This document shows, one piece after another, positions 27,321 to 34,696 of a stretch of DNA of 64,000 bases. Position 1 is the first letter of the stretch. Each line of letters begins with the position of its first letter. The stretch lies in assembly GCF_001683795.1 (NCBI RefSeq), contig NZ_LIGX01000019.1, positions 62,001 through 126,000 on the forward strand, written 5' to 3'. The stretch is from Neoakkermansia glycaniphila (GTDB lineage Bacteria > Verrucomicrobiota > Verrucomicrobiia > Verrucomicrobiales > Akkermansiaceae). A model generated the notes under the pieces. That model made no database searches. It was not told where the DNA came from and worked only from the letters and a program-made list of their open reading frames with translations. Both the position numbers and the translations under genes were made by a program.

Positions 27321-28577
27321 TTATTTCGGGGTGCCGTTTTTTTGCCAGTCTTCGAGGACGATGATGCAGGCGGTAGTTTGGATGCGTTCCTGTTCTTTCA
27401 AGGGCAGTTTGAGGATGTAGGCTGCGATGGTGTTTCCCTGCAACGGCGGGAGGTTGAGAAGCCGGAGCGCTTCAGGCATTTTTTCCTGAGATTGGGCGAT
27501 CATTTTCATGCGGAGTCCGGCATGATGTTCTTCGGGCGAGACTCCGGTGAGTGTGCGAATGAGGGTTGGGACGGTGCGGCTTTGCTGCATTGCCTGATCC
27601 ATGCTTTCCCGGAATGCCTGCCTGTCGTTGGAGCCGATGTTCTGCATGGCGGGGAGTGTGGCGATGAGCCGATGGAGGCGTTGTTTGTTGCGCAGGTTGG
27701 CGACGGTTCGGTAGGTTTCCCGTTCTTTCTCAAGTTGAAGACGCAGCTCCTTCGGGAGGGTGGATGGGTCGGGAGCCAATCGCAGGATGTTGTCCATGTG
27801 TTTGCTTTTGTCCCGCCAGCGTTCCGGGTGGCGGAGTATGGAGAGGTTGGCGTTGATGAAGGTGCGGTCGAGGAAGTCGGAGATAGCCTGTTTTTCTTCA
27901 GGTGATGCCGTGGGAGCCGGTTGCTGTTCCGCATGCATGTTTTGCCGCAGGCGGTTGAGCATGTCGCGAAGGTAGGCTTCTCTTTTTTCCCGATCGTATT
28001 TGATGGAATCCCGGATGCCATCCCGGTTTTCCGGTTTGGCGAATTCGTTTTGGAAGGCGTTCAGGAGCCGTGCGGAGATGGCGGCTGCCATTTGTTCGAT
28101 GTCGAATGCTCCGGCCTGTTTGCAGTATTGTTTCTGGCTGTCGTTTACTTTCTTGAGTTGTTCGACAAGGGCGGTGATGCGTTCGTTGTCGATGGGTTTG
28201 TTTTCAAAGGCGGCAGCGATCTGTTCGGAGATTTCGGCTGTTTGGCGGAAGGTGTCGCGAAGGGCGGGGGGCAGGATGGCTATTGCAGGAGAGCCGGCCA
28301 TGGCCCGGGAGGCGATGCTTGCGAGTTTGAGCTGGGTGTAGTTGATATTGTTTTCACCCATGAGGCGTTCCTGAAGTTCCGCATCGCCGGAGGCGATGAT
28401 GGCGGCGCAGGCTCCGTCTTCAATGACGGTATGGAGGGCTTCGCGTTGTTGTTCCGTGAGGGGGGGGACGGCGGTTTGCGTGGAAGCGGCGGGGTGGTTG
28501 TCGTCGGCCGATGCGTGGAATACGGGTGCAAGAACGGTCAGAATGGCCGCTGCAAGGGTGATGGAACGGGTGTTCAT
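27321..28577 (-). CDS. Secreted helical protein, paralog A
   Basis: 418 residues from ATG 28575-28577. The ATG 492 nt upstream would cross the promoter and was rejected. Signal peptide MNTRSITLAAAILTVLAPVF...ASA, then PPLTEQQREALHTVIEDGAC. The C-terminus is TTACIIVLEDWQKNGTPK. First gene of a five-gene operon (28577 to 22080) containing three family members, the beta-rich gene and the lipid-enzyme fusion. Function unknown. Confidence 0.8.
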   Translation of the reverse strand: MNTRSITLAAAILTVLAPVFHASADDNHPAASTQTAVPPLTEQQREALHTVIEDGACAAIIASGDAELQERLMGENNINYTQLKLASIASRAMAGSPAIAILPPALRDTFRQTAEISEQIAAAFENKPIDNERITALVEQLKKVNDSQKQYCKQAGAFDIEQMAAAISARLLNAFQNEFAKPENRDGIRDSIKYDREKREAYLRDMLNRLRQNMHAEQQPAPTASPEEKQAISDFLDRTFINANLSILRHPERWRDKSKHMDNILRLAPDPSTLPKELRLQLEKERETYRTVANLRNKQRLHRLIATLPAMQNIGSNDRQAFRESMDQAMQQSRTVPTLIRTLTGVSPEEHHAGLRMKMIAQSQEKMPEALRLLNLPPLQGNTIAAYILKLPLKEQERIQTTACIIVLEDWQKNGTPK

Positions 28578-28596
28578 AAGGGGGTGCTTGTTTGCG

Positions 28597-28625
28597 ACTC
28601 TGCCACGCCGGGGAGGATGTGTCAA
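28597..28625 (-). promoter_or_regulatory. Promoter of the secreted-paralog operon
   Basis: Minus strand: TTGACA (28625-28620), 17 bp, CAGAGT (28602-28597). The -35 is perfect and the -10 poor, which suggests an activator. The ATG is 19 nt downstream. Confidence 0.55.
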
Positions 28626-28718
28626 GGTTTGCTTTCGATTTCCCTTCGGGGAATCTGATGGAGCTAGACGGATGGATGCTGGGGCGAATGCGTTTTTTGT
28701 CATGTGTTTGTTTGGAGC

Positions 28719-28746
28719 TTGCCGTTTGCCGGGCAGTGCGTAGGAT
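28719..28746 (+). promoter_or_regulatory. Promoter of the 28754 gene (leaderless geometry)
   Basis: TTGCCG (28719-28724), 16 bp, TAGGAT (28741-28746), with the ATG at 28754. Confidence 0.45.
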
Positions 28747-28753
28747 GATGGGC

Positions 28754-29206
28754 ATGACTCGGTCGGGATGGTATTTATGGGGTGTTTGGCTGGTTTTGTA
28801 TGTGGTTTCCGCATGCTTGCCATTGCCGAATATGGGGGAGCCGGCGACGTGTGTCGGTTTGTGCTGGCTGTTTGCGATGCCATGTTTGTTGTGCTGGTGG
28901 GCGGCGGTGATGCAGTTGCGCCGCGATGCCTGCCGCCACAGGGCCGGATGGCTGTGGATGCTGTTTGCGGGGCCGACTTGCCTGCAGGCTGTTGCTTTGG
29001 GATTCGGTTTGGGTATGGACTGGCTTTGGGCACGCGTGGGGTTCTCGCCGCGAATGAGCGATTTTGCATGGAATCTTGGTTTGGTGATGTCTATCGCTGC
29101 TGTCGCTTTGTCGTCGATTCCGTATGTGTTGGCATCGATTGTTCTGAAATTCGTTCTTCTGCCTCCTCCGGCGCCTCGTGTGGATGAAGAAACCCCGCAG
29201 GTTTAA
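28754..29206 (+). CDS. Small polytopic membrane protein, unknown
   Basis: 150 residues from ATG 28754 (MTRSGWYLWG); in-frame ATGs at 28745 and 28748 overlap or touch the -10. Four hydrophobic segments rich in Trp and Cys (WLVLYVVSACLPLP, CVGLCWLFAMPCLLCWW, WLWMLFAGPTCLQAVALGFG, LVMSIAAVALSSIPYVLASI) and a Pro-rich acidic C-terminus. No family recognised. It stands alone between two divergent or convergent minus-strand operons. Confidence 0.65.
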   Translation: MTRSGWYLWGVWLVLYVVSACLPLPNMGEPATCVGLCWLFAMPCLLCWWAAVMQLRRDACRHRAGWLWMLFAGPTCLQAVALGFGLGMDWLWARVGFSPRMSDFAWNLGLVMSIAAVALSSIPYVLASIVLKFVLLPPPAPRVDEETPQV

Positions 29207-29218
29207 GGCTGCGGGGTT
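29191..29218. terminator. Bidirectional terminator-like hairpin
   Basis: AACCCCGCAG (29191-29200) pairs with CTGCGGGGTT (29209-29218). It overlaps the 3' end of the small membrane-protein gene and sits downstream of the 2-AEP transporter operon, where TTCTTC follows on the minus strand. Confidence 0.7.
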
Positions 29219-29250
29219 CGGGTAGAAGAGGGAGGCCGGAGTGTGCCGTA

Positions 29251-30225
29251 TCAGTGCGGCATGAGGTTCTGGTGTTTTCTGAGGAGGTCGACGGTGAGAG
29301 GTTCGGGGTAGGTGCGGATGTTGTCCGATTGGGCGTCGGCGGTGGATGTTTCTCCTTTGTAGAGCGGGGCCGGGTAGGTTTTGCGGATGCCTTGGCGGCC
29401 TTCCTTGACGATGATTTCGGCCATTTTCATGGCGAGGGGGTTGGTTTTGTCTCCTTTGTCGACGACGGCGATGGATTCGGTGAGGATGTAGTTGCCTTCC
29501 GTGGGGTCGATGTAGTCGATGGGCAAGCCCGATTTTTTGTCGGCAACGGCCTGATGGCGGAGTCCGAAGGCGATGGAGACTTCTCCGGCGCGTGCTTTTT
29601 TGAGCGGAGCGGAGCCGGAGTTTTCAAGGTGGGGTCCGGCGTTGGCGACGATTTCTTTGAGGATGCGGGTGGCTTCCTGTTCCCCATAGGCATGGACGAG
29701 GGCTTGTACCATGAGCCATGCGGTGGAGGAGCTGCGGAGGTTGGGGATGGAGATGTGGCCTTTGTATTCGGGGCGGGCGAGGTCTTTGAGGGATTGGGGA
29801 CGGGGGAGGTTGTTGGCGGCGAGTGTGCGGGTGTTGATGAAGATGGCTCCTTCCTGTCCGGTGACGGGGGCGAATTCCGGGTTGGCCGGGGTGAGGGTTT
29901 CGACGGGGAATTCGAGCGTTCGGTACATGCCGTGTTCTTTCTGCGCGCTTTCGAGGTAGTAGGTGGAGGCGGTGATGATGTCCGCTTCGGTGTTTTTGCC
30001 TTCGGCCATGATTTTGCCTCCGAGTTCGGAGGTGCTGAAGGAGGAGAGGATGTATTGGCCGGCGTATCCTGCACGGTCGAGTGCTTCCTGCATGGCGAGT
30101 TTGGCTTCTTCATCCGCGTTGGAGTAGATGACGATTTCCTGTTGCCGGCTGCAGGAGGAGAGGGGGAGGATGGCGGCTGTGGCTGCGATGAGGGCGGCGA
30201 AGGCCGTTTTGAGGATGTTTTTCAT
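29251..30225 (-). CDS. 2-aminoethylphosphonate ABC transporter, substrate-binding lipoprotein (PhnS-like)
   Basis: 324 residues from ATG 30223-30225 (MKNILKTAFAALIAATAAIL, lipobox LSSC). An in-frame ATG at 30255 overlaps the permease stop and adds ten residues. The mature part (EIVIYSNADEEAKLAMQEAL, GKNTEADIITASTYYLESAQ, RSSSTAWLMVQAL) is a family 1 Fe3+/phosphonate-type binding protein. The sequence alone would allow ferric iron as ligand. Immediate linkage to PhnW and PhnX makes 2-AEP far more likely. Last gene of the phn operon. Confidence 0.85.
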   Translation of the reverse strand: MKNILKTAFAALIAATAAILPLSSCSRQQEIVIYSNADEEAKLAMQEALDRAGYAGQYILSSFSTSELGGKIMAEGKNTEADIITASTYYLESAQKEHGMYRTLEFPVETLTPANPEFAPVTGQEGAIFINTRTLAANNLPRPQSLKDLARPEYKGHISIPNLRSSSTAWLMVQALVHAYGEQEATRILKEIVANAGPHLENSGSAPLKKARAGEVSIAFGLRHQAVADKKSGLPIDYIDPTEGNYILTESIAVVDKGDKTNPLAMKMAEIIVKEGRQGIRKTYPAPLYKGETSTADAQSDNIRTYPEPLTVDLLRKHQNLMPH

Positions 30226-30251
30226 GTGTGTGTGTTGTGGATGTGTGGTCG

Positions 30252-31880
30252 TCATGCACGCGGCATGTATTTGGCGGCGGTTCTGCCCAGGACGACGCGC
30301 ACGATGATGTTGGTGGCGAGGATGAGCAGGGACATGACGAAGATGGCATCGAACTGGGCGAAGTGCTGCAGTTCTTTGATTTTGGTGGTGAGTACTCCGG
30401 TGCGTGCGCCGACGAGGAAGATGATGGCGCTGATGGTGATCATGCTGTTGATGAAGTAGTAGGAGAAGATTTCCAGCAGGGTGCCGACGGAGTTCGGGAT
30501 GATGACGCGGCGGAGGGTGGTGAACCAGCTGTCTCCCATGAGGGAGGCGGTGGATTCCCAGCTCCGGTTGAGTTTTTCCAGGGAGTTTTTCCCCATGAGG
30601 TAGGGGGTGGTGAAGAAGTGGATGATGTTGCAGATGATGATGATGGCAAATGTGTTTTGCAGGGATGTGCCGGAGTAGGCGAAGAGGTAGGCGATGCCGA
30701 GTACCATGCCGGGGATGGTGTTGGTGACGACGGCGAGGCCGTTGAGCGCGCCTTTTGCTTTGCTTCCCATGCCGGACCGGGCGGTGACGAGGGCTGCACC
30801 GAAGGAGACGATGGTGCCGACGAGTGCGCTGAAGAAGGCGACGAGGAGGGTGTTGCCGTAGGTGCCGAGTAGGTTGCGCGCGGAGAGCTGGGTGGTGAAG
30901 GTGTCGAAGGTGAAGGTGGTGTCGTAGGGCCAGTGACGGACGAATGGGACGATGAACATGATGGCGAAGACAGCGGCGATGCCGATGGCGAGGGCGAGGG
31001 AGCCTCCGGCGCAGACGGTGTCGCGGAGCGGGCTTTTGCGGATTTCCTGTTTGGAGATTTTGCTGTAGCGGAAGTTGTAGCGTTCGAGTCTGTTGATGAG
31101 GATGATGCTGGCGATGGAGGGGAGGAGCATGAGGATGGCGATGGCCGCTCCTCCGGAGAAGTTGGGGATGGCGCCGAGCATTTCGTTGTAGAGGTGGAGG
31201 GCGACGACATCGTATTGGCCGCCGATGGAGGCGGGGATGCCGAAGTCCGTGAAGCTGAGGGTGAAGCTTTGGATGAAGGCGGCTCCGAGGGTGCCGACGA
31301 GGGGGCGGACGGCTGTGCCGAAGAAGGTGCGGACGGGGGTGTCTCCCATGATGCGGGAGACGGTGGCGAAGTTTTTGTCGACGTATTTGAAGGTGTTGTT
31401 GATGAGTAGATAGGCGATGGGGAGGGTGTAGATGACGTAGCCGAGGAGCATGCCGCGGAAGCCGTAGATGTCGAGGATTTGGGTGCCGCCGAGGAGGTGG
31501 GTGATGAGGCCTTCTTTGCCGAAGGCGTAGATGATGACGAAGCCGTAGGTGATGGTGGGGAGGTACATCGGGGCGACGGTGACGGCTCCGACGGTTTTTT
31601 TGAGGGCGCGGGGAAGTGCGGTGTGATGGACGGTGTACGCGAGGAAGAAGGCGAGTACGGTGGTGATGAGCGCAGCCGTGGCGGATACGGTGAAGCTGTG
31701 GCCGAAGGAGGTGAGGACGGCCGGGCTTCCGAGGATGCGGATGTAGTTGTCGAGCCCGGGCGCTCCCTGTTCCATGAGGGAGCGGCCCAGCAGGAGGGCG
31801 ATGGGGTAGGCGAGGAAGGCTCCGAAGATGAGGAGGACTGCCCAGAAGACGGCCTTGAGTTCGATGCTTTTTTCAGGCAT
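30252..31880 (-). CDS. 2-aminoethylphosphonate ABC transporter, fused permease (PhnU2-like)
   Basis: 542 residues with twelve membrane helices: two permease domains in one chain, each with an EAA-type loop (FATVSRIMGDTPVRTFFGTA in the first half, STASLMGDSWFTTLRRVIIP in the second). This double-length layout is the one seen in FbpB and in the 2-AEP permease family of similar length. It overlaps the upstream ATPase gene by 8 nt, implying coupled translation. Inner membrane. Confidence 0.88.
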   Translation of the reverse strand: MPEKSIELKAVFWAVLLIFGAFLAYPIALLLGRSLMEQGAPGLDNYIRILGSPAVLTSFGHSFTVSATAALITTVLAFFLAYTVHHTALPRALKKTVGAVTVAPMYLPTITYGFVIIYAFGKEGLITHLLGGTQILDIYGFRGMLLGYVIYTLPIAYLLINNTFKYVDKNFATVSRIMGDTPVRTFFGTAVRPLVGTLGAAFIQSFTLSFTDFGIPASIGGQYDVVALHLYNEMLGAIPNFSGGAAIAILMLLPSIASIILINRLERYNFRYSKISKQEIRKSPLRDTVCAGGSLALAIGIAAVFAIMFIVPFVRHWPYDTTFTFDTFTTQLSARNLLGTYGNTLLVAFFSALVGTIVSFGAALVTARSGMGSKAKGALNGLAVVTNTIPGMVLGIAYLFAYSGTSLQNTFAIIIICNIIHFFTTPYLMGKNSLEKLNRSWESTASLMGDSWFTTLRRVIIPNSVGTLLEIFSYYFINSMITISAIIFLVGARTGVLTTKIKELQHFAQFDAIFVMSLLILATNIIVRVVLGRTAAKYMPRA

Positions 31881-32625
31881 ATGCTCCCTCGAAGAGGCTG
31901 AAGATGTTGTTCCGCTTGATTTCGAGCTGGTTCAGGATGAATTGCCTGACGAAGCCGTTGTGCGGGTTGTGGATGATTTCGCGCGGGGTGGAGTATTGGG
32001 AGATGCCGCCTTCGTTGAGGATGAGGACGCGGTCGGAGAGTGTGAGGGCTTCTTCGGGGTCGTGGGTGACGATGATGGTGGTGAGGTTGTAGTCGCTGGC
32101 GATGGTTTTGATGCGTTCCTTGATGGATTCCTTGATGACGCCGTCGAGGGCGCTGAGGGGTTCGTCGAGGAGGAGGACGCGGGGTTTCATGACGAGGGTG
32201 CGGGCGAGGGCGACGCGCTGTTTCTGGCCGCCGGAGAGCTGGTCGACTGTTTTGCCGAGGTGGTTGCCGAGGCCGAGGAGGGCGATGAGTTCGCGGACTT
32301 CCCGTTTGGTGGAGACGCCTGGTTTGTTTTTGAGGCCGTAGATGATGTTTTCGTAGGCGTTGAGGTTGGGGAAGAGGGCGTAGTCCTGGAAGACGATGTT
32401 GAAGCCACGCTGTTTCATCGGGGTGCGGCTGAGGTCTTCGCCGTTGAAGATGATTTGGCCTTCGTCGAGGTCGGTGAGGCCGAGGATGACGTTGAGGAGG
32501 GTGGTTTTTCCGCTGCCGGAGGGTCCGAGGATGGAGACGATTTCCCCGGTGTCGATGTCGAGGTCGATGCCGTTCAGGACGGCTTTGCCGTTGTAGGTTT
32601 TTTTGATGTTTTTGAGTTGAAGCAT
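31873..32625 (-). CDS. 2-aminoethylphosphonate ABC transporter, ATPase (PhnT-like)
   Basis: 250 residues. Walker A GPSGSGKTTL at ~34-43, Q-loop VFQDYALFPN, signature LSGGQKQRVALAR, Walker B VLLLDEPLSALD and switch His in VTHDPEEAL. No large C-terminal regulatory domain, so shorter than PotA/FbpC types. It drives import through the fused permease. It follows phnW after a 65-nt spacer with a hairpin. Confidence 0.92.
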   Translation of the reverse strand: MLQLKNIKKTYNGKAVLNGIDLDIDTGEIVSILGPSGSGKTTLLNVILGLTDLDEGQIIFNGEDLSRTPMKQRGFNIVFQDYALFPNLNAYENIIYGLKNKPGVSTKREVRELIALLGLGNHLGKTVDQLSGGQKQRVALARTLVMKPRVLLLDEPLSALDGVIKESIKERIKTIASDYNLTTIIVTHDPEEALTLSDRVLILNEGGISQYSTPREIIHNPHNGFVRQFILNQLEIKRNNIFSLFEGAYA

Positions 32626-32641
32626 GGCGGGAGGGAGGGTT

Positions 32642-32662
32642 GCCGCCCCTTGCTGGGGCGGC
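32642..32662 (-). promoter_or_regulatory. Intercistronic hairpin between phnW and the transporter genes
   Basis: GCCGCCCC (32642-32649) pairs with GGGGCGGC (32655-32662). No U-run follows on the minus strand, so it may set mRNA stability or partially terminate, giving different amounts of catabolic and transport proteins. Confidence 0.5.
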
Positions 32663-32690
32663 GGTTGCTGTGTCGTATGAGGGGGAGGGG

Positions 32691-33776
32691 TTAGCGGCGG
32701 ATGTCTGCGATGGCATCGACGAGGCGGCGGAAGTCGTCGGGGAAGACGTCGCCGATGTTGCCGATGCGGAAGGTGGGGGCTTCGGAGATTTTGCCGGGGT
32801 AGATGACGAAGCCGCGCTGTTTCAACTCTTCATAGAAGTCGGCGAAGACGAAGGTCTGTTCCGGGTAGAGGAAGGAGGTGATGATGGGTGATTGTACGGC
32901 ATCGGGCAGGAGGGTGGTGAAGCCGATTTCACGCATGCCTTGTACGAGGATGCGGTGGTTTTCTTCGTAGCGGCGGTGGCGGGCTTCGATGCCGCCTTCT
33001 TCACGGAGTTCCTTGAGGGCCTGGAAGAAGGCGCGGACGACGTGGGTGGGTGAGGTGAAGCGCCATTTGCCGTGGCCCTGTTCCATTTCCTTCCACTGGT
33101 CGTAGATGTCGAGCGAGAGGGAGCGGGAGATGCCTTCGCAGGCGGCGAGGGCGGTGCGTTTGGCGATGATGAGGCCGAAGCCGGGTACGCCCTGGATGCA
33201 TTTGTTGGAGCTGCTGACGAGGAAGTCGATTCCGAGTCCGGCGATGTCGATGGGGATGCCGCCGAAGCTGCTCATGGCATCGACGATAAAGGTGATGCCG
33301 CTGCCGCGGAGGACTTCGGCGATGTCTTCGATGGGGTTGATGATGCCGGTGGTGGTTTCGCAGTGGACGACGGCGAGGTGGGTGGTGTCCGGGTGGGCGG
33401 CGAGGCTCTGGCGGACGATGTCGACGGTGATTTGCTCGGTTTCCTTGAGGGAGACGAGGGTGTGGTCGAGTTTGTGGTAGCGGGCGATGTCCGCCATGCG
33501 GTTGCCATAGGCTCCGTTGGCGAAGATGAGGAGTTTGTCCTGCGGGCCGACGCAGCAGCTGAGGGTGGCTTCGACGCTGTAGGTGCCGCTGCCCTGGAGG
33601 AGGACGGTGGTGTATTCGTCGCCGAGTCCGGCGATTTGGAGGAGTTCGGAGCGGATGGCGGTGACGACGCCTTCGTTGTAGTCTTTGTCCCAGGTGCACC
33701 AGTCCTGCAGCATGGCGTTGCGGACGGTTTCGGAGGTGCTGAGGGGACCTGGGGTGAGGAGGAGGTAATTTCTCAT
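32691..33776 (-). CDS. phnW: 2-aminoethylphosphonate:pyruvate aminotransferase
   Basis: 361 residues from ATG 33774-33776 (MRNYLLLTPGPLSTSETVRN); the usual length is about 360-370. Fold-type I PLP enzyme converting 2-AEP and pyruvate to phosphonoacetaldehyde and alanine. The PLP lysine is K192 in SSSNKCIQGVPG; FIVDAMSSFGGIP carries the PLP-ring Asp; GSGTYSVEA binds the phosphate. It lies 13 nt downstream of phnX, so both steps of the pathway are co-expressed. The frame further upstream overlaps phnX and was dropped. Confidence 0.95.
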   Translation of the reverse strand: MRNYLLLTPGPLSTSETVRNAMLQDWCTWDKDYNEGVVTAIRSELLQIAGLGDEYTTVLLQGSGTYSVEATLSCCVGPQDKLLIFANGAYGNRMADIARYHKLDHTLVSLKETEQITVDIVRQSLAAHPDTTHLAVVHCETTTGIINPIEDIAEVLRGSGITFIVDAMSSFGGIPIDIAGLGIDFLVSSSNKCIQGVPGFGLIIAKRTALAACEGISRSLSLDIYDQWKEMEQGHGKWRFTSPTHVVRAFFQALKELREEGGIEARHRRYEENHRILVQGMREIGFTTLLPDAVQSPIITSFLYPEQTFVFADFYEELKQRGFVIYPGKISEAPTFRIGNIGDVFPDDFRRLVDAIADIRR

Positions 33777-33789
33777 GGCTGGTATGTGG

Positions 33790-34575
33790 TTAGAGGCTGC
33801 TGTTGATGTCTTTGATGCAGGAGGGGAGTTCGAGGATGGTGTCGAGTACGTAGTGGGCGCCTGCATCCTGCATGCGGCTGCGAACTTCTTCCTTGAGGGC
33901 AGCGAGTTCGTCCGCAGGCATGGAGTCATATTCTTCTTGAGTGAGGCCGAGTTCGTTGCTGCCGGTGATGATGCCGACGGTGTGTACCTGTGCATTCAAT
34001 CCTTCGCGGATGTCGGCGATGGTGTCGCCGACTTTGACGACTTGATCGACGGAGGGGATGGCGAGGTCGATCATGTTTTTGTAGATCATGTAAGGAGCCG
34101 GGCGGCCTGCAGGGAGGCCCGTGGGGGTGACGAGGTTGTCGACGGTGTAGCCTTTGGCGGCAGCGTCGGGGCGCACGATGTCCATCATCTGCCGGGTGTA
34201 TCCGGTGGTGGAGCCGATTTTGATGCCTTGTGCCTTGAGGTTTTCGATGGTTTCGACGACGCCGGGGATGGGAGTGGTGAAGTCCCGGAGGCTGGCGAAG
34301 AGGTGTTTTTCAAAGCTGGAGTACATTTCCAGGATGTCTTCTTCGACCCATGGACGATGGTGAACGGCGGCGAATTGTTCGGCGACGGCAGGCATTTTGA
34401 GGATGGCGCGGATGTGGTCGATTTTCAGGAGGCCCATGGGTTCGCGTGCCTGGCGGTAGGTGATGTTCATGCCTTTTTCGGCAAAGACGCGGAGAAAGAC
34501 ATGCAGGGGGGCGAAGCAGCCGAAGTCGATGGCCGTGCCGGCCCAGTCCATGATGATGCAATTGATTTTGTTCAT
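33790..34575 (-). CDS. phnX: Phosphonoacetaldehyde hydrolase (phosphonatase)
   Basis: 261 residues from ATG 34573-34575. HAD-superfamily enzyme that splits the C-P bond, giving acetaldehyde and phosphate. The nucleophile motif MDWAGT has D10 and, as in true phosphonatases, Ala at D+2. The cap-domain Schiff-base lysine is K51 in MGLLKIDHIRA. STTGYTRQMM and KVGDTIADIREGL are HAD motifs II-IV. First gene of the operon phnX-phnW-ATPase-permease-binding protein. Confidence 0.95.
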   Translation of the reverse strand: MNKINCIIMDWAGTAIDFGCFAPLHVFLRVFAEKGMNITYRQAREPMGLLKIDHIRAILKMPAVAEQFAAVHHRPWVEEDILEMYSSFEKHLFASLRDFTTPIPGVVETIENLKAQGIKIGSTTGYTRQMMDIVRPDAAAKGYTVDNLVTPTGLPAGRPAPYMIYKNMIDLAIPSVDQVVKVGDTIADIREGLNAQVHTVGIITGSNELGLTQEEYDSMPADELAALKEEVRSRMQDAGAHYVLDTILELPSCIKDINSSL

Positions 34576-34621
34576 GTTGCGATGTAAGGAAGTGTTGTTC
34601 CCGTGGTGGGATGTCTTTGGC

Positions 34622-34649
34622 AATGTAGCACCGTGATGTTGGGATGCAA
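34622..34649 (-). promoter_or_regulatory. Promoter of the phn operon
   Basis: Minus strand: TTGCAT (34649-34644), 16 bp, TACATT (34627-34622). The leader to phnX is about 40 nt. Confidence 0.6.
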
Positions 34650-34672
34650 AGGGGGACTTTGTGCCAAAATCG

Positions 34673-34685
34673 TCACATGATGTGA
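34673..34685. promoter_or_regulatory. Palindromic operator candidate upstream of phnX
   Basis: TCACAT-G-ATGTGA, a perfect 6-bp inverted repeat with one central base, 24 bp upstream of the phnX -35. Size and symmetry fit a dimeric regulator; no regulator gene is adjacent. Confidence 0.55.
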
Positions 34686-34696
34686 TACGTGTTTAT

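Noticed and set aside
28592..28753. N-terminal extension of the small membrane protein gene
   Set aside because: It crosses a plausible promoter and adds a non-membrane, non-signal leader; the start at 28754 fits better.
30440..32716. 758-codon open frame on the - strand
   Set aside because: Shifted-frame shadow over the permease and ATPase genes; low-complexity Ser/Pro/Arg/His translation.
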